From Ceratopteris richardii (Eukaryota > Streptophyta > Polypodiopsida > Polypodiales > Pteridaceae), in the NCBI GenBank assembly GCA_020310875.1, contig CM035433.1, positions 106,026,258 through 106,090,257 on the forward strand: 64,000 nt of DNA, written 5' to 3'. Position numbers and translations under genes: made by a program. Each line of letters starts with the position of its first letter. Position 1 is the stretch's first letter. Positions 1-9,591 of the stretch are shown piece after piece. Below the pieces are notes generated by a model, which saw only the letters and a list, made by a program, of their open reading frames with translations, was not told the origin of the DNA and did not search any database.

Positions 1-848
1 CTTGTGGAAGAACTGCGCATTTTATGGGATGGGATTACTGTGTGTGACATGTCTCAATCTATAAGAAGACGAGACGTGTGAGTACAAGGCATACTTATGT
101 GGACGATGCATGATTGGCCTGGTTATGGTGAATGTTCAGGTTTGTCAATTTTGGGTTACCATGCTTGTCCCTTATGCGGTGTACAACTCGAAGCATGCTA
201 TTCCAAAGCACTGTGTAAAACTGTCTATGAAGGACACCATAGATATTTGCCTAATGGACATGTTTTATGTGAAGGACAAATTGGTCGACAAGTGCAATGC
301 CAAATGAAAGCTAGCGATTGGAAACAACTGTGGGACTCTCTCCAGTCGCTGGCATGAAACGGTTGTCGATTTTTCATGAACTCGCTTATTGGAGTGAATT
401 ATTGATCAATCATTTGGTAGACCCGATGCATATTTTTAAGAATGTGGGAGAGATTCTCTGGAAGACTTTGATTGGAAAGGAAGAAAGCAAAGCACAAAGG
501 GAGGACTTAGAAGAGCGAGGCCGTATGCAAGAGTTGTGGGCAATTACGAAGCCCAACGGAACAGTATCATTACCAAGAGCTCCTTGGGTGCTTCGCAGGA
601 TGGAAGAGCAACAAGTGAAGAAAATAATTTCAAAGTTTTGGATAGCTACTAGATGCATGAGGTGTCTTAAGACTGCTTTCACACAAAACGACGATTTTGG
701 AGGGCTCAAGTCTCATGATTGGCACAAGTTTTTACAGTTTGTGCTCCATGTAGCCTTAAAAGATTGTCCTTCGGAGGATGTGCAAACAACATTTATAAAA
801 TTAGTTCATATGCAAGCTAAAGGGGCCTACAACACAACTCTGAAGTAA
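1..848 (+). pseudogene. CACTA (En/Spm) TNP2-type transposase, broken, cut by window edge
   Basis: This is the remnant of a TNP2-family transposase, the DNA-cleaving enzyme of CACTA elements. Reading from base 1, the frame gives LVEELRILWDGITVCD, then WTMHDWPGYGECSG and ACPLCG. These match the family block usually written WTI-DFPAYG-LSG followed by ACP-C. A second frame covering 318-848 gives HELAYWSELL and HLVDPMHIFKNV, which match the family motif HNLDVMHIEKNV, followed by a DLEERGRMQELW segment. The copy is dead: a TGA lies in frame at 79-81, and the frame changes between 318 and 357. The start lies off the left edge and the C-terminal part is missing. No terminal CACTA repeat is visible. 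The family call is secure; the exact subfamily is not. Confidence 0.85.
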
Positions 849-1044
849 AAGAGGGCAGGTACAAAGTAGGGATTAGCAATACCAACTCATTCTCTTGTGG
901 TATCCATCCATCTCTTCCAATATACAAGCTATAAGAAGAGCATACAGGCACAAAGAGCAGTCAAGCACAATCTGGCAAAGAGGCCTAATCATTTTTCTCT
1001 AAATTTACTTCCAATTAAGAGTGATTTTCATCACTAGAAAAAAT

Positions 1045-1502
1045 TGTAAATCCTGTTTTTGGTAGAATAGACTCCGAGGAGGCCTCGAGCTTGAGGAGTA
1101 TTAAAATTAGCTACATGCCAATTTTCATAAATTTTAGATTAAGTTTGAGCCCTCACATAAGCTCTAGAACCTAATTTTTACCTAGGGCAGACACTAGGTC
1201 TGGACAGGGCCAAAGTTAGTCAAAAAACTATAAAAAGAGCTAGAGAGATCATTTTTGAGGTTAGATTGTTAGTGATTTGAGCTTATGTAAAAGGCTTTTT
1301 GACTAATGCAATGAACTCCATTGTTCCTCTCCTTGCTCTTGCCTTGTGTGCACATGTGTGTGTGCATGTTTGTGTGCCTCTGACTCACGCACTTGTGCCA
1401 TCACTTGCTCATAGTCTTCATAGTAGTCCTCATGCCTCCATGGATTGACAATTATGAGGTGGATCTCCTCACGTTGGTACTTGCCATTGTGCTAGAGTGA
1501 CA
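1045..1502 (+). repeat. Candidate left LTR of Gypsy-A (left end uncertain)
   Basis: The right end at 1502 is inferred because ...GTGACA is followed by a 7-base spacer and then a primer-binding site. Gypsy-M has the same 7-base spacing. A TATA-like CTATAAAAAG lies near 1229, which suits an LTR promoter. The left end could be anywhere in about 860-1050, since no partner LTR is present in the window. Between 849 and 1044 I see no coding sequence. Confidence 0.35.
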
Positions 1503-1509
1503 CCAAATT

Positions 1510-1527
1510 TGGCACCATTGCTAGGGA
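1510..1527 (+). promoter_or_regulatory. Primer-binding site of Gypsy-A (tRNA-Asp-like)
   Basis: TGGCACCATTGCTAGGGA resembles the plant gypsy primer site TGGCGCCGTTGCCGGGGA, which pairs with the 3' end of tRNA-Asp. It sits directly inside the candidate LTR, as expected for the start of minus-strand synthesis. It is decayed at a few positions compared with Gypsy-M. Confidence 0.6.
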
Positions 1528-3187
1528 GAGAGCTTCGAGGATGAGCGTGTGATGGTAAGACGTAGAGTTGTGACATTGGAGTCATAGGTAATATCCTTAC
1601 TTTTCCTTATTTTTCATCATTTTTTCTTGTTTTTTGCATCACCATCATCATCCTCACCACCTCCCACCTCCATCCCCACCTTCACCAAAATTTTATTTTT
1701 TGGTCATATTCCCCTCCCCATCTCATTTCCCTCATTTCACTTGTGAGAGAGAGCTTGCATGCATTCTATTTTCGTGTGTTTTTCAGCATTTCTTGCAGGT
1801 TTGGCTCAATCATCATCTCCAGCAGCTCGCGTAGGTATGACAGAACTCTGTTTAAGTCCCGAGATGACGACCTTTATCTGTCATGATAGACAGAGAAACT
1901 TAGTAATTTTTGTTTGCATGCATGGCACGATAACCTACACCATTAGAGCACTCCAAATCATTAGAAGTTTCTAAAAAATTTGTGCTTTTTCTGTCTATCG
2001 CTATAGATAGCATCTATCATGATAGACACCCATCTATCATGGCAAACACCAGTCTATTATGATAGACAGCACCTCATGACAGAGATCGTCTATTGCGATA
2101 GACACCCGTCCATCGCGACAGACAGAATCCCATGACAAATTGTGTCTATCGCGACAGACACCCGTCGATCGCGACAGACCAAAAGCACGACAAATGACAG
2201 ACCATGTCTATCGCGACAAACACCCGACTATCACGATAGACAGGACCCCACGATAAACCCCATCTATCATGATAGACACCATCTATCATGACAGACAAGC
2301 CCATGTGACAGTCAGCCTCTATCATGATAGACACCGTCTATTGCGATAGACAGGCATTTTCTGCAAAAATTAAAGTGCTAATTTTTTATTTTTTTTGGGC
2401 TAAATTTTGGGCATATTTGCACACTCAATTACCCATACAATTACAAAGGCCTTCAAAAAATGCACTAAAATCCTGAAAGGTCCTGGTTGTCTATTTTAAT
2501 CCCTTGAACCCTAAATCGACATAACTTTTTCATACGAAATCCGTTTTCTGGGCTCTAGAGCTCGTTGGTTTTTAGGTAGGTTAATTTCAAGTTGACCCTT
2601 TGTGGGGTAGTCACACCAATGTGAGCTCTAGAGGAAATTTTTTGGCAATACAAAAGGGGGAAAAAGGGTGTTAAAAAGTGTCTGAATCAAATTTTTTGTC
2701 AATTGAAGGAAAAAACTTGAGTTAAACTTGGAACTTTTACAAGATCATTGAGAGCTCTTGGAGAAACCAAAGCAAGTGCCAGTGTGTGCACGCTTGGGAA
2801 CATGTTTCCTGGGTGGACAAGTGCAGTAAAGAGAAGCTACTTGAGGTTCGAAGATCTCTCAACCCCCTCAGTCCATTCCTAGATTAAGCTAAGTGCGGAT
2901 AGACCTCTTTTATTGATTAGAGGTACGATAGGAACACTCAAGTTCCAAGAAACTCTAATCTCTCAAGTCTAAGAGTAGGTTAAGTTGCAGTCAAGGGACA
3001 ACCTAAGAGGAAAGAACTTAAGCTAAGTTGATGAAGAACATCAAGTGTGACACACTTAAGTGCTCCTGACGACGCTTAACTAAAGACAAGAAAACAAGTG
3101 CCCAGGAAATTAAAAAGAACAAGTGATTGGTATCAAAGAATCAGCAATGTGGTTTTATAAGGATCATTGGATTAGTTAGAAGGGCAT
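1528..3187 (+). other. Long untranslated leader of Gypsy-A
   Basis: About 1.66 kb separates the primer site from the first recognisable ORF. It holds a CAT/CCA-rich stretch near 1637-1690, whose short ORF is only His/Pro low complexity, then the palindromic array listed separately, then AT-rich sequence. Long leaders are known in plant gypsy elements of the Tat/Athila kind. I see no gene here. Confidence 0.6.
1862..2360. repeat. Array of imperfect palindromes, TCTATCGCGATAGAC / TCTATCATGATAGAC type
   Basis: About twenty degenerate units share the core CTATC-(GCG or ATG)-ATAG, often followed by ACACC or AGAC. Each core is almost self-complementary, so the region could fold into many small hairpins or a long foldback. 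Spacing is irregular, roughly 18-30 bases. It lies in the Gypsy-A leader. A related array with the core TATCGCGATA lies in the leader of Gypsy-M at 26405-26850. Confidence 0.85.
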
Positions 3188-3991
3188 ATGAACTTGAGAT
3201 TAGCAAGACAGCCAGGGAGAGATCATCGAAGTGTTAGATCATCAAAGGCTAGTGTCAACCATACAGCTAGGTCTTGGGCCCAACAGTTGAGTGATTGCCC
3301 CTACGCTCTAGACTCAGAAACTAGTGACTCTGAGATGTCTTATAACTTGGAAAGACCAGTCGGTAGCTCAGGAGTGGCATACCTAGAAAAACCTGAGTGT
3401 CCCTACAAGACTCAATTGGAATATATCAGGACCAACTGCTTAGGTGCTCGCATCTATGAGGATGGTCAGAGAAGATCTATTGTACAAATTAAAAACCTAG
3501 ATCAGCCCATTGGACTAGAACACCCTGTAGTCAAGTTCAAAAATGGTTCATACATAGACAAAGAAGGAACAATGTATGCGGTCACTAGCCAACCAAAAAG
3601 GAAGGATGAATTTGGCAATATAATCTCAGAGACCGAAATAGGTGACGTAGAGCAAGGGAACTTAGGAAAAGAGACAAAAACCCCTCAAGGCAAGTTGGTT
3701 TTGACTAGAATAATCACTCCAGAGTGGGTTCCCCAAGACAACAGGAGCATAGATTTGCTCTTGAATCAAGAGACAGATGAGGCTTTTTGGAGGTATCAAC
3801 CTAAGCATCCTAACGAAGTGGGAGCACTTACCATCTATGAATTCAAAGATCGGGATAGCCTAAGCAAAGTGATCTATCTAGATAATGCATCAAAGAGGAT
3901 CTTTGTGGTCTCAGAGCATGGAAGACATGCCTACACTTGGAAGGGTGAATTTGTTTTTCCCCAAACACGATCCACTAGGCCCATGGAGTAG
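3188..3991 (+). pseudogene. Gypsy-A N-terminal ORF of unknown function, upstream of capsid
   Basis: This open frame of 267 codons precedes the capsid region. I do not recognise a named domain. It is clearly related to the ORF in the same place in Gypsy-M (25614-26309): both carry an early Arg/Ser-rich stretch, a segment with a VVKF or AVKY core followed by G-(SY or FY)-(I or M)-(D or E)-K, a TPQG or TPRG turn, then PQD-(N or D), ID and TIYE. Conservation between two diverged relatives suggests a real gag-leader protein rather than chance. In this family it probably forms the N-terminal part of Gag. The start chosen is the first in-frame ATG; upstream is leader. Confidence 0.6.
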
Positions 3992-4745
3992 AGATAGACC
4001 CGAGGTGAGTTTTGTTGACCCACTTGGAAGAGAAACAACAAGAATAGAGACGGATAGGATGGAAAATGAGAGACATACAGACCCAAGGAATCCAAGAAAT
4101 GTAGATGAATTCCCTCTGCCACGACCCAGAGAACACAGAAGGACCTTGAGTCCTACACAATTGGTTAAGGCCACGAAGAATTGCTTTGATGGCACAGGAG
4201 ACCCATATGACCATGTAGCAGAGTTTAGGCACGTTTTGAGAGCTAAACATGTTGAAGACTTGTTCACTCAATACAATGCTTTTGGCCTAACTCTCAAGAA
4301 CACAGCATTAACTTGGTTTCAATTGCTTCACTAAGGTCAGTTCAGAAATATAGATCAACTTCTTGAAGCATTCATCACTGAGTATTCCAAGAGTGGTATT
4401 AGGCATAACACATCCTCCCTGATATACAGCTTCAAGCAGACACCTCAAGAGACAGTGAGGCTCGCACGAAGAAGGTTTAGGCAATACTTAGAGAGATGCC
4501 ATGTTCCTGAGTTACCCACTCCAACCAAAAAAGTGGCCTTATTTCTAGATGGATTGTTAAGTACCAAACTGAGATCATATGTGTACTTGAAGGACCCTAG
4601 ATCCATAGAAGAGTGTGTATGCATGTGCATAGACATCAAGGATAATCTAGGGGAGGAATTAGATCTTTCAAAGATCTATAAAGATTCAAATGGTTCTACT
4701 AGCCTCGCTTCCACACAATCCACGTTGATTGAGGATCTGGCAGAG
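3992..4745 (+). pseudogene. gag: Gypsy-A gag, capsid region (fossil)
   Basis: The segment encodes a retrotransposon capsid domain. It contains LSPTQLVKATKNCFDG, YDHVAEFRHVLRA and NTALTWFQ, then VRLARRRFRQYLERC and SIEECVCMCIDIKDNL. The same landmarks appear in Gypsy-M (YNHIAEFKQVIRA, TALAWFQ, RRFKQYVDRC, LQECMNECIDLEDNL). In the family this domain assembles the virus-like particle. The region is broken by a few interruptions and then split by the insertion of Gypsy-N at 4746. The remainder of gag resumes at 9592. Confidence 0.8.
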
Positions 4746-5259
4746 TGTTAAAATATGCATTTACATTACAGGCATTTTTAAGTTCTTTCGGGTTCTTGGG
4801 AGTGGTAGGGGTCTGATAAATCAGAGGCCCTGTAACTTAATTTTCCCAATTAACTTATTCAATGCGCAGTACGTTAGTATTCAATATCGCATCGCTTACT
4901 GTCAAAATTTTGGTTAGCCTTTTCACAATCAGTAACACCAGAGATATTCATTACCATCACACAGACTTATTATTAGAACTTAACCTCACTATGTTAATCA
5001 CAACTTAATGTAATTAAACAAAAGGTAAGAACAATAATACTCCAATCTCACAAACGCTGCACTACGACGACGTCTCCACAGGTCGCAATCGTCCAGACAG
5101 ACAGTCTGGCGATTCCGCTTGTCGTCACCGGAGAGTCACCACAATGTCTTTTCATTAATTGATAAACAGATACATCACTTTGCAACGACCTTTCGGTTCA
5201 TGCGGGATAGGCAAATATAAGAATTATGAAAATATAGAATGCCAATCCGGCGACTTACA
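4746..5259 (-). repeat. Gypsy-N LTR (3' LTR in element orientation)
   Basis: This 514-base repeat matches 9078-9591 without net length difference. It has TGT...ACA ends and the target duplication CAGAG on its outer side. No purine tract adjoins its inner side, where a tRNA-3'-end-like stretch is found instead (see findings). Confidence 0.93.
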
Positions 5260-5301
5260 CTGGCACGCATGGTGGACTTGAACCCGCAACGAAAACAAAA
5301 T

Positions 5302-7164
5302 TTAGGGCTCATCTAATATGCCTTGTATATACATGGTGCGAGCTAATTTTAAAGTTCTGGAAATCTTCTGCTTCAAAGAATCCAGCATTAACTTTAAAGT
5401 TTCTGGTTCGACTAACTGTGCATCAGTACGAACAGAGCTTGCGGCAATCACTTGACTCATTAAAATGTCAGCTTGTGTCTGCAAAAAGGCCTCTTGTAGG
5501 TAGAAATCATTTGCCAAGGTTGCATCACGGCTTAATTTCATATCTTCAATCTGTTTATCTATTCTGGATAAATGCTCTGCTTGATAACCGAGTTGCTTTT
5601 CTCTTCTCTCCAGTTCTTCAGACTGGAACTGCATGGTTTTGTAGTAAGCTTCTATTTCCTTCTACACTCCTTCAAATTCCTTCTTCAATTTGAGATATCT
5701 GCCAAGCTCTTCCTGTAACTCTTGATCACGCTTGAATAGGGTTTCGGTAGTCTTATGCAGATCTGCTTCAGCTTTAAGTACATTGCTAGCCAGAGACTAA
5801 GAGGCTTCTTCTAATATGTTGTATGCTTCCCGCGTGCTATGCAGTTCATTGCCTATGGCAGTCATTGCATCTGTTTTATCAGTGATGTCTTGCTTCAATG
5901 TGCTGATTTATGTATCCTTTTGACACAACAAAGTATCTTTCTGTGCTAGTTGATCTTGAAGCTGCTGAATTTGTAAGTGTAGGCCATGATTTTCTACCTT
6001 AACTGCATCGACCTCTTCCTGTAGTGGAGTAATATCTGCTTCTAAGATATCGACCTTATGCTGCAATTCTTGACGAATATTATCAGTGACAATTCTGAGT
6101 TGCATCGGTAGCTGCTGTGAGAATTGGATTAGCATTCAACCCATGGACTCTAATTCAGTAAACATGGGAACCGAAAGAGGATGATTTTCCACCAAAGCGA
6201 TCACTTCATTAACAATGTCGGCGACAATGGCTTGCACATCTTCGTGGGTCTGTTGTTGAGAATTCTCCCGAGAAGAGCTTTCTTCGGAGTCAGTAGTAGA
6301 CGCACCTTGCTCCTGTTGCCGGATGGGAGAAGAGTGGTCAGAAGAATCAAGGTGGATCGAAGTTGCGGTATCAGGGAAGATCTCTTCTTCATTGCCTGCG
6401 GTGGAACCTTGCACTTGACTTTCAGATGGGCTTATGCGACGGCGTTTCTGGCAAAGGAGTTGAAACAAAGCGGCATCATCATCCTCGTCTTCATCTTCAA
6501 GCATCCGAGTGGATTCTTCATGCAGTGAGAATGGGGCATTGGGTGGAGGTTGTGCGGCTTGAATGGTGGGAAAAAGGAACGTAAGGATGTGGGGAAGGCG
6601 TGATCGTGGAAGATCACCTTTGTTAACTTGCTTAATAACCGTAACGCATTCACGGTGAATGCGCTGGAAATAATAAGAGGCAAAATTGACAGGCTCACGA
6701 GAAGCCATATCAATCATCGAGTAAAATGGGTGTGAAATCCCGTAAGTACGTTTCTGTAAATTAAGGATAGCAACTAAGAATTGTAATGCAGTGCGTTCAG
6801 GGTCAAGGCGACACAAAATGGCATACTCATTTGATGAGTGTCGTGGGAACAATTCAATCATGGTGGCTACCACAAGGAGAGGACCATTCTCCAATCCTTC
6901 CATGGGCAAACGAAATGCATCAGCGAATGAAGCTAACGTGATTACTACGCGAGACGGTAAACATGTAATCGGCCAACTCTGCTCCGTAGCAGGTGTGGTG
7001 GCGATGGCAGCAATAATCTGCACGTAAAAAGGGTGACACTCCACTGAATGCCAAGGCAATTCAGCGAAGTTCAACAAGGCGCGGATACGCAAGAACTCAC
7101 TCACATCCTGAGGGAGTCCGTCTCGCAAGGTAGCGAAATTGGCTAACGCTTCCATGATGTGCAC
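5302..7164 (-). pseudogene. Gypsy-N extra 3' ORF: unknown N-terminal domain plus coiled coil
   Basis: Downstream of integrase and before the 3' LTR, the minus strand carries a long coding stretch, broken by a few interruptions. The first about 340 residues begin MHIMEALANFATLRDG and contain SEFLRIRALLNFAELP, a mixed globular-looking region, a run of Asp/Glu (EDEDEDDDA) and a KRRR basic patch. The rest is strongly heptad-like (LQHKVDILEADITPLQEEV, LQLQ-type runs), typical of a coiled coil. I do not recognise the domain. Extra ORFs in this position are known in several plant LTR families, where some are called env-like. I see no clear signal peptide or membrane segment, so an envelope role is not supported. 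Confidence 0.6.
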
Positions 7165-7482
7165 GCGAAGTCACAAGAACACGAATACTCAACAAACACA
7201 AAAACACAGCGCACAGAACACACAGACACAATAGCGATTAACAGTGAAAAGAAGAAGATTAAGTAGACACTTGGCAATGGGAAGTGAACGAAAACCCTAA
7301 TCATCGCGCGGTATGGAAATGATAACCTTCATAATTATGGTGTGCATGCATGAGTAGAATCAATAACACAGGGCGGCGATTACTCATAATTAGATATCCA
7401 AGCGAGGATTTTTACGGTAGTTATTCAACCAAAACGTGGAAATAATAAAAAATAAATGACACGCGAAAAAACGAAGAATACG

Positions 7483-8300
7483 TTAGCGGCGATCAGGCGC
7501 TTGGTGATATGGATGCAACTTTGAACCATTGATTACTTTAGGAAGAAGAATTCCGGTCAAGGTAGTCAATTGAAAAGTAACTGGTCCCACTTGCTCACTA
7601 ATCTGGTAAGGAACGAACCACCGTAATTTAAATTTCCCAACAGCACGATTTGCTTTAGCATTGTAAAAGAGCACAAGTTGGCCCACCGTAAAAACTGGAG
7701 TTTTGAGGAAATGATCATGAGTCCGGGCTTGCCGCAACTGAACTTCTTGAAGAGTTAGGAAGCTTTCCCAACGCTGTTCATCCAGATCTCTGAGTGTGTC
7801 CAACCGAAAGGACAAAGAGTCTTCGGGCAGTAATTTCTGAGTTAGGGCCACACGTAAGCTTGGCACTACGAGCTCCATCGGCGCGATTGCTTCCATCCAT
7901 AAGCAAGCTTGAAAGGGGTCATTCCGGTTGCAACTTTGTATGTAGTCCGGTATGCCCATAAGACTACGGGTAGTAACTGATCCCAATGTTCTGGTGATTC
8001 TACGACCAATTTGCAAAGCATACTCAACAGCGTCTTGTTGGTACTTTCATCTAAACCATTAGCACGGGGATAATACGATGAACTGAATTTATGCAGAATT
8101 TGAAAAGTATGCATTACTACGCGCATTAAATTGTTAGCACAATGGGTTCCTTGGTCTGTCACAAGTTCCAGAGGTAATCCATAACGCGGAAATACGTCCT
8201 TCATCAGGCATTTTGCCACCGAAACAGTTGTGGCAGACTGTAAGGCCCAAACTTCTGCCCACCTGGTAGCGTAATATGTGCATGTCAGGATGTAGCGATT
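7483..8300 (-). pseudogene. pol: Gypsy-N integrase core and C-terminal region (fossil)
   Basis: The minus strand encodes an integrase core: YATRWAEVWAL, then VFPRYGLPLELVTDQGTHC, and YYPRANGLDESTNKTL, equivalent to the gypsy consensus HPQTNGQVE-NK. It is followed by WAYRTTYK-ATGMTPFKLAYG, typical of gypsy integrases, and by a C-terminal stretch with VGQLVLFYNAKANR and GKFKLRWFVPYQISE, equivalent to the GPY/F-like module. In the family it inserts the cDNA into the genome. The region is broken by a few interruptions. Confidence 0.85.
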
Positions 8301-8995
8301 GTTGCTAAGGGTTGTTGGTGTTGCTGTTGTTGTCCACTCATGGTGCTAGTAGTGGTACTGTTGCTGTCTCTTGAATTCTGAGGAGGTGTTTCTGGTCCTT
8401 CAGAATCTGTGTGGTCAGACTGCTCACCTTCCGGCTTGAAAATAGCGTTCAATCTCTTACGGATCTCCAAATCGAAGAGCCTATCCTCAGCCTTGATATC
8501 CTAGGTAGGAAAATTTGCCCCGAACAGTTGTGTCCGAAATGAAGATTCACCAAGGAGTATCACACGATCACCGAAAAACTGTAAATTCCCGACAACTGGG
8601 ACCGAGCTGTCACCGAAATTTGTCGAACTTTCCCCAAAACAGGGTATTCTTTCACCGACAATGATTTCTATGGGTAACACCACTTCATCCTCGGAAAAGT
8701 TCGAATCCTAACCAGACGGTGTCGGGTCAACTGTGCACTGCGTCTCTGTACACTCCGAAGTTACTGTATCTTCTGCAAACTGCACCGAAATTGCACCAGA
8801 ATCTACTGGAATTTCCTCATGTGTCACCAGAATCTTATTGGAATCACTGCTAACGGGCTCCGCTTCTTCAACAACTGGGCTTAACCGGTCTATGCTTCTG
8901 TCGCCTGGGGGTGTCCCTAACAAATTTGGTACTGTCCAGGGATGCTGGTCTCTCCTATACTTCGGATCCGACTCGTCGGACCGGGTAACCGGCAT
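8285..8995 (-). pseudogene. gag: Gypsy-N gag-like N-terminal remnant
   Basis: Just inside the primer site the minus strand reads MPVTRSDESDPKYRRDQHPW followed by an acidic, Ser/Thr-rich tail. Further on it gives MEIRKRLNAIFKPEGEQSDH and a Gln-rich end. The place and composition suit the start of a gag gene, but no capsid domain or zinc knuckle is visible, so the assignment rests mainly on position. It is broken, and it passes directly into integrase sequence without protease or reverse transcriptase. Confidence 0.4.
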
Positions 8996-9058
8996 ATATC
9001 ACCTCTGCACCTCTTGCGTACTACTCCACCTTACTGATTATTCACAGTCTGTGCCACC

Positions 9059-9076
9059 TTCCCACAAACGGCGCCA
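9059..9076 (-). promoter_or_regulatory. Primer-binding site of Gypsy-N
   Basis: On the minus strand TGGCGCCGTTTGTGGGAA lies one base inside the right LTR. It has the TGG start expected for pairing with a tRNA CCA end and closely resembles primer sites of plant gypsy elements. It fixes the element orientation as minus. Confidence 0.75.
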
Positions 9077-9077
9077 G

Positions 9078-9591
9078 TGTTAAAATGTGCATTTACATTA
9101 CAGGCATTTTTAAGTTCTTTTGGGTTCTTGGGAGTGGTAGGGGTCTGATAAATCAGAGGCCTTGTAACTTAATTTTCCCAACTAACTTATTCAATGCGCA
9201 GTACATTAGTATTCAATATCGCATCGCTTACTGTCAAAATTCTGGTTAGCCTTTTCACAGTCAGTAACACCAGAGTTATTCATTACCATCACACAGACTT
9301 ATTATCAGTACTTAACCTCATTGTGTTAATCACAACTTAATGTAATTAAACAAAAGGTAAGAACAATAATACTCCGATCTCACGAACGCTGCACTACGAC
9401 GACGTCTCCATAGGCCGCAATCGCCCAGACAGACAGTCTGGCGATTCCGCTTGTCGTCACCAGAGAGTCACCGCAATGTCTTTTCATTAATTGATAAACA
9501 GATACATCACTTCACAACGACCTTTTGGTTCGTGCGGGATAGGCAAATATAAGAATTATGAAAATACAGAATGCCAATCTGGCGGCTTACA
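9078..9591 (-). repeat. Gypsy-N LTR (5' LTR in element orientation)
   Basis: This is the partner of 4746-5259: 514 bases, about 95% identical, followed by the target duplication CAGAG at 9592-9596. Most differences are C/T or G/A, as expected from decay of methylated cytosines. Confidence 0.93.

Larger units (their letters stand above)
4746..9591 (-). mobile_element. Gypsy-N: minus-strand gypsy-like element inserted in Gypsy-A gag
   Basis: Two 514-base LTRs (4746-5259 and 9078-9591) of equal length start TGTTA and end TTACA. They are flanked by the 5-bp target duplication CAGAG (4741-4745 and 9592-9596). On the minus strand the interior shows a primer site next to the right LTR, a gag-like N-terminal piece, an integrase core and C-terminus, and a long extra ORF with a coiled coil before the other LTR. 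Protease and reverse transcriptase are not seen, so the copy is incomplete. The LTRs differ at about 26 positions (about 5%), mostly transitions, which indicates moderate age. Confidence 0.9.

Noticed and set aside
1634-1834. His/Pro-rich short ORF (MHHHHHPHH...)
   Set aside because: It is the translation of a CAT/CCA-rich simple repeat in an untranslated leader, with no homologue in the matching place of Gypsy-M.
1862-2360. CRISPR-like array of palindromic repeats
   Set aside because: The genome is clearly eukaryotic, spacing and unit sequence are irregular, and there are no unique spacers of constant length. It sits in a gypsy leader.
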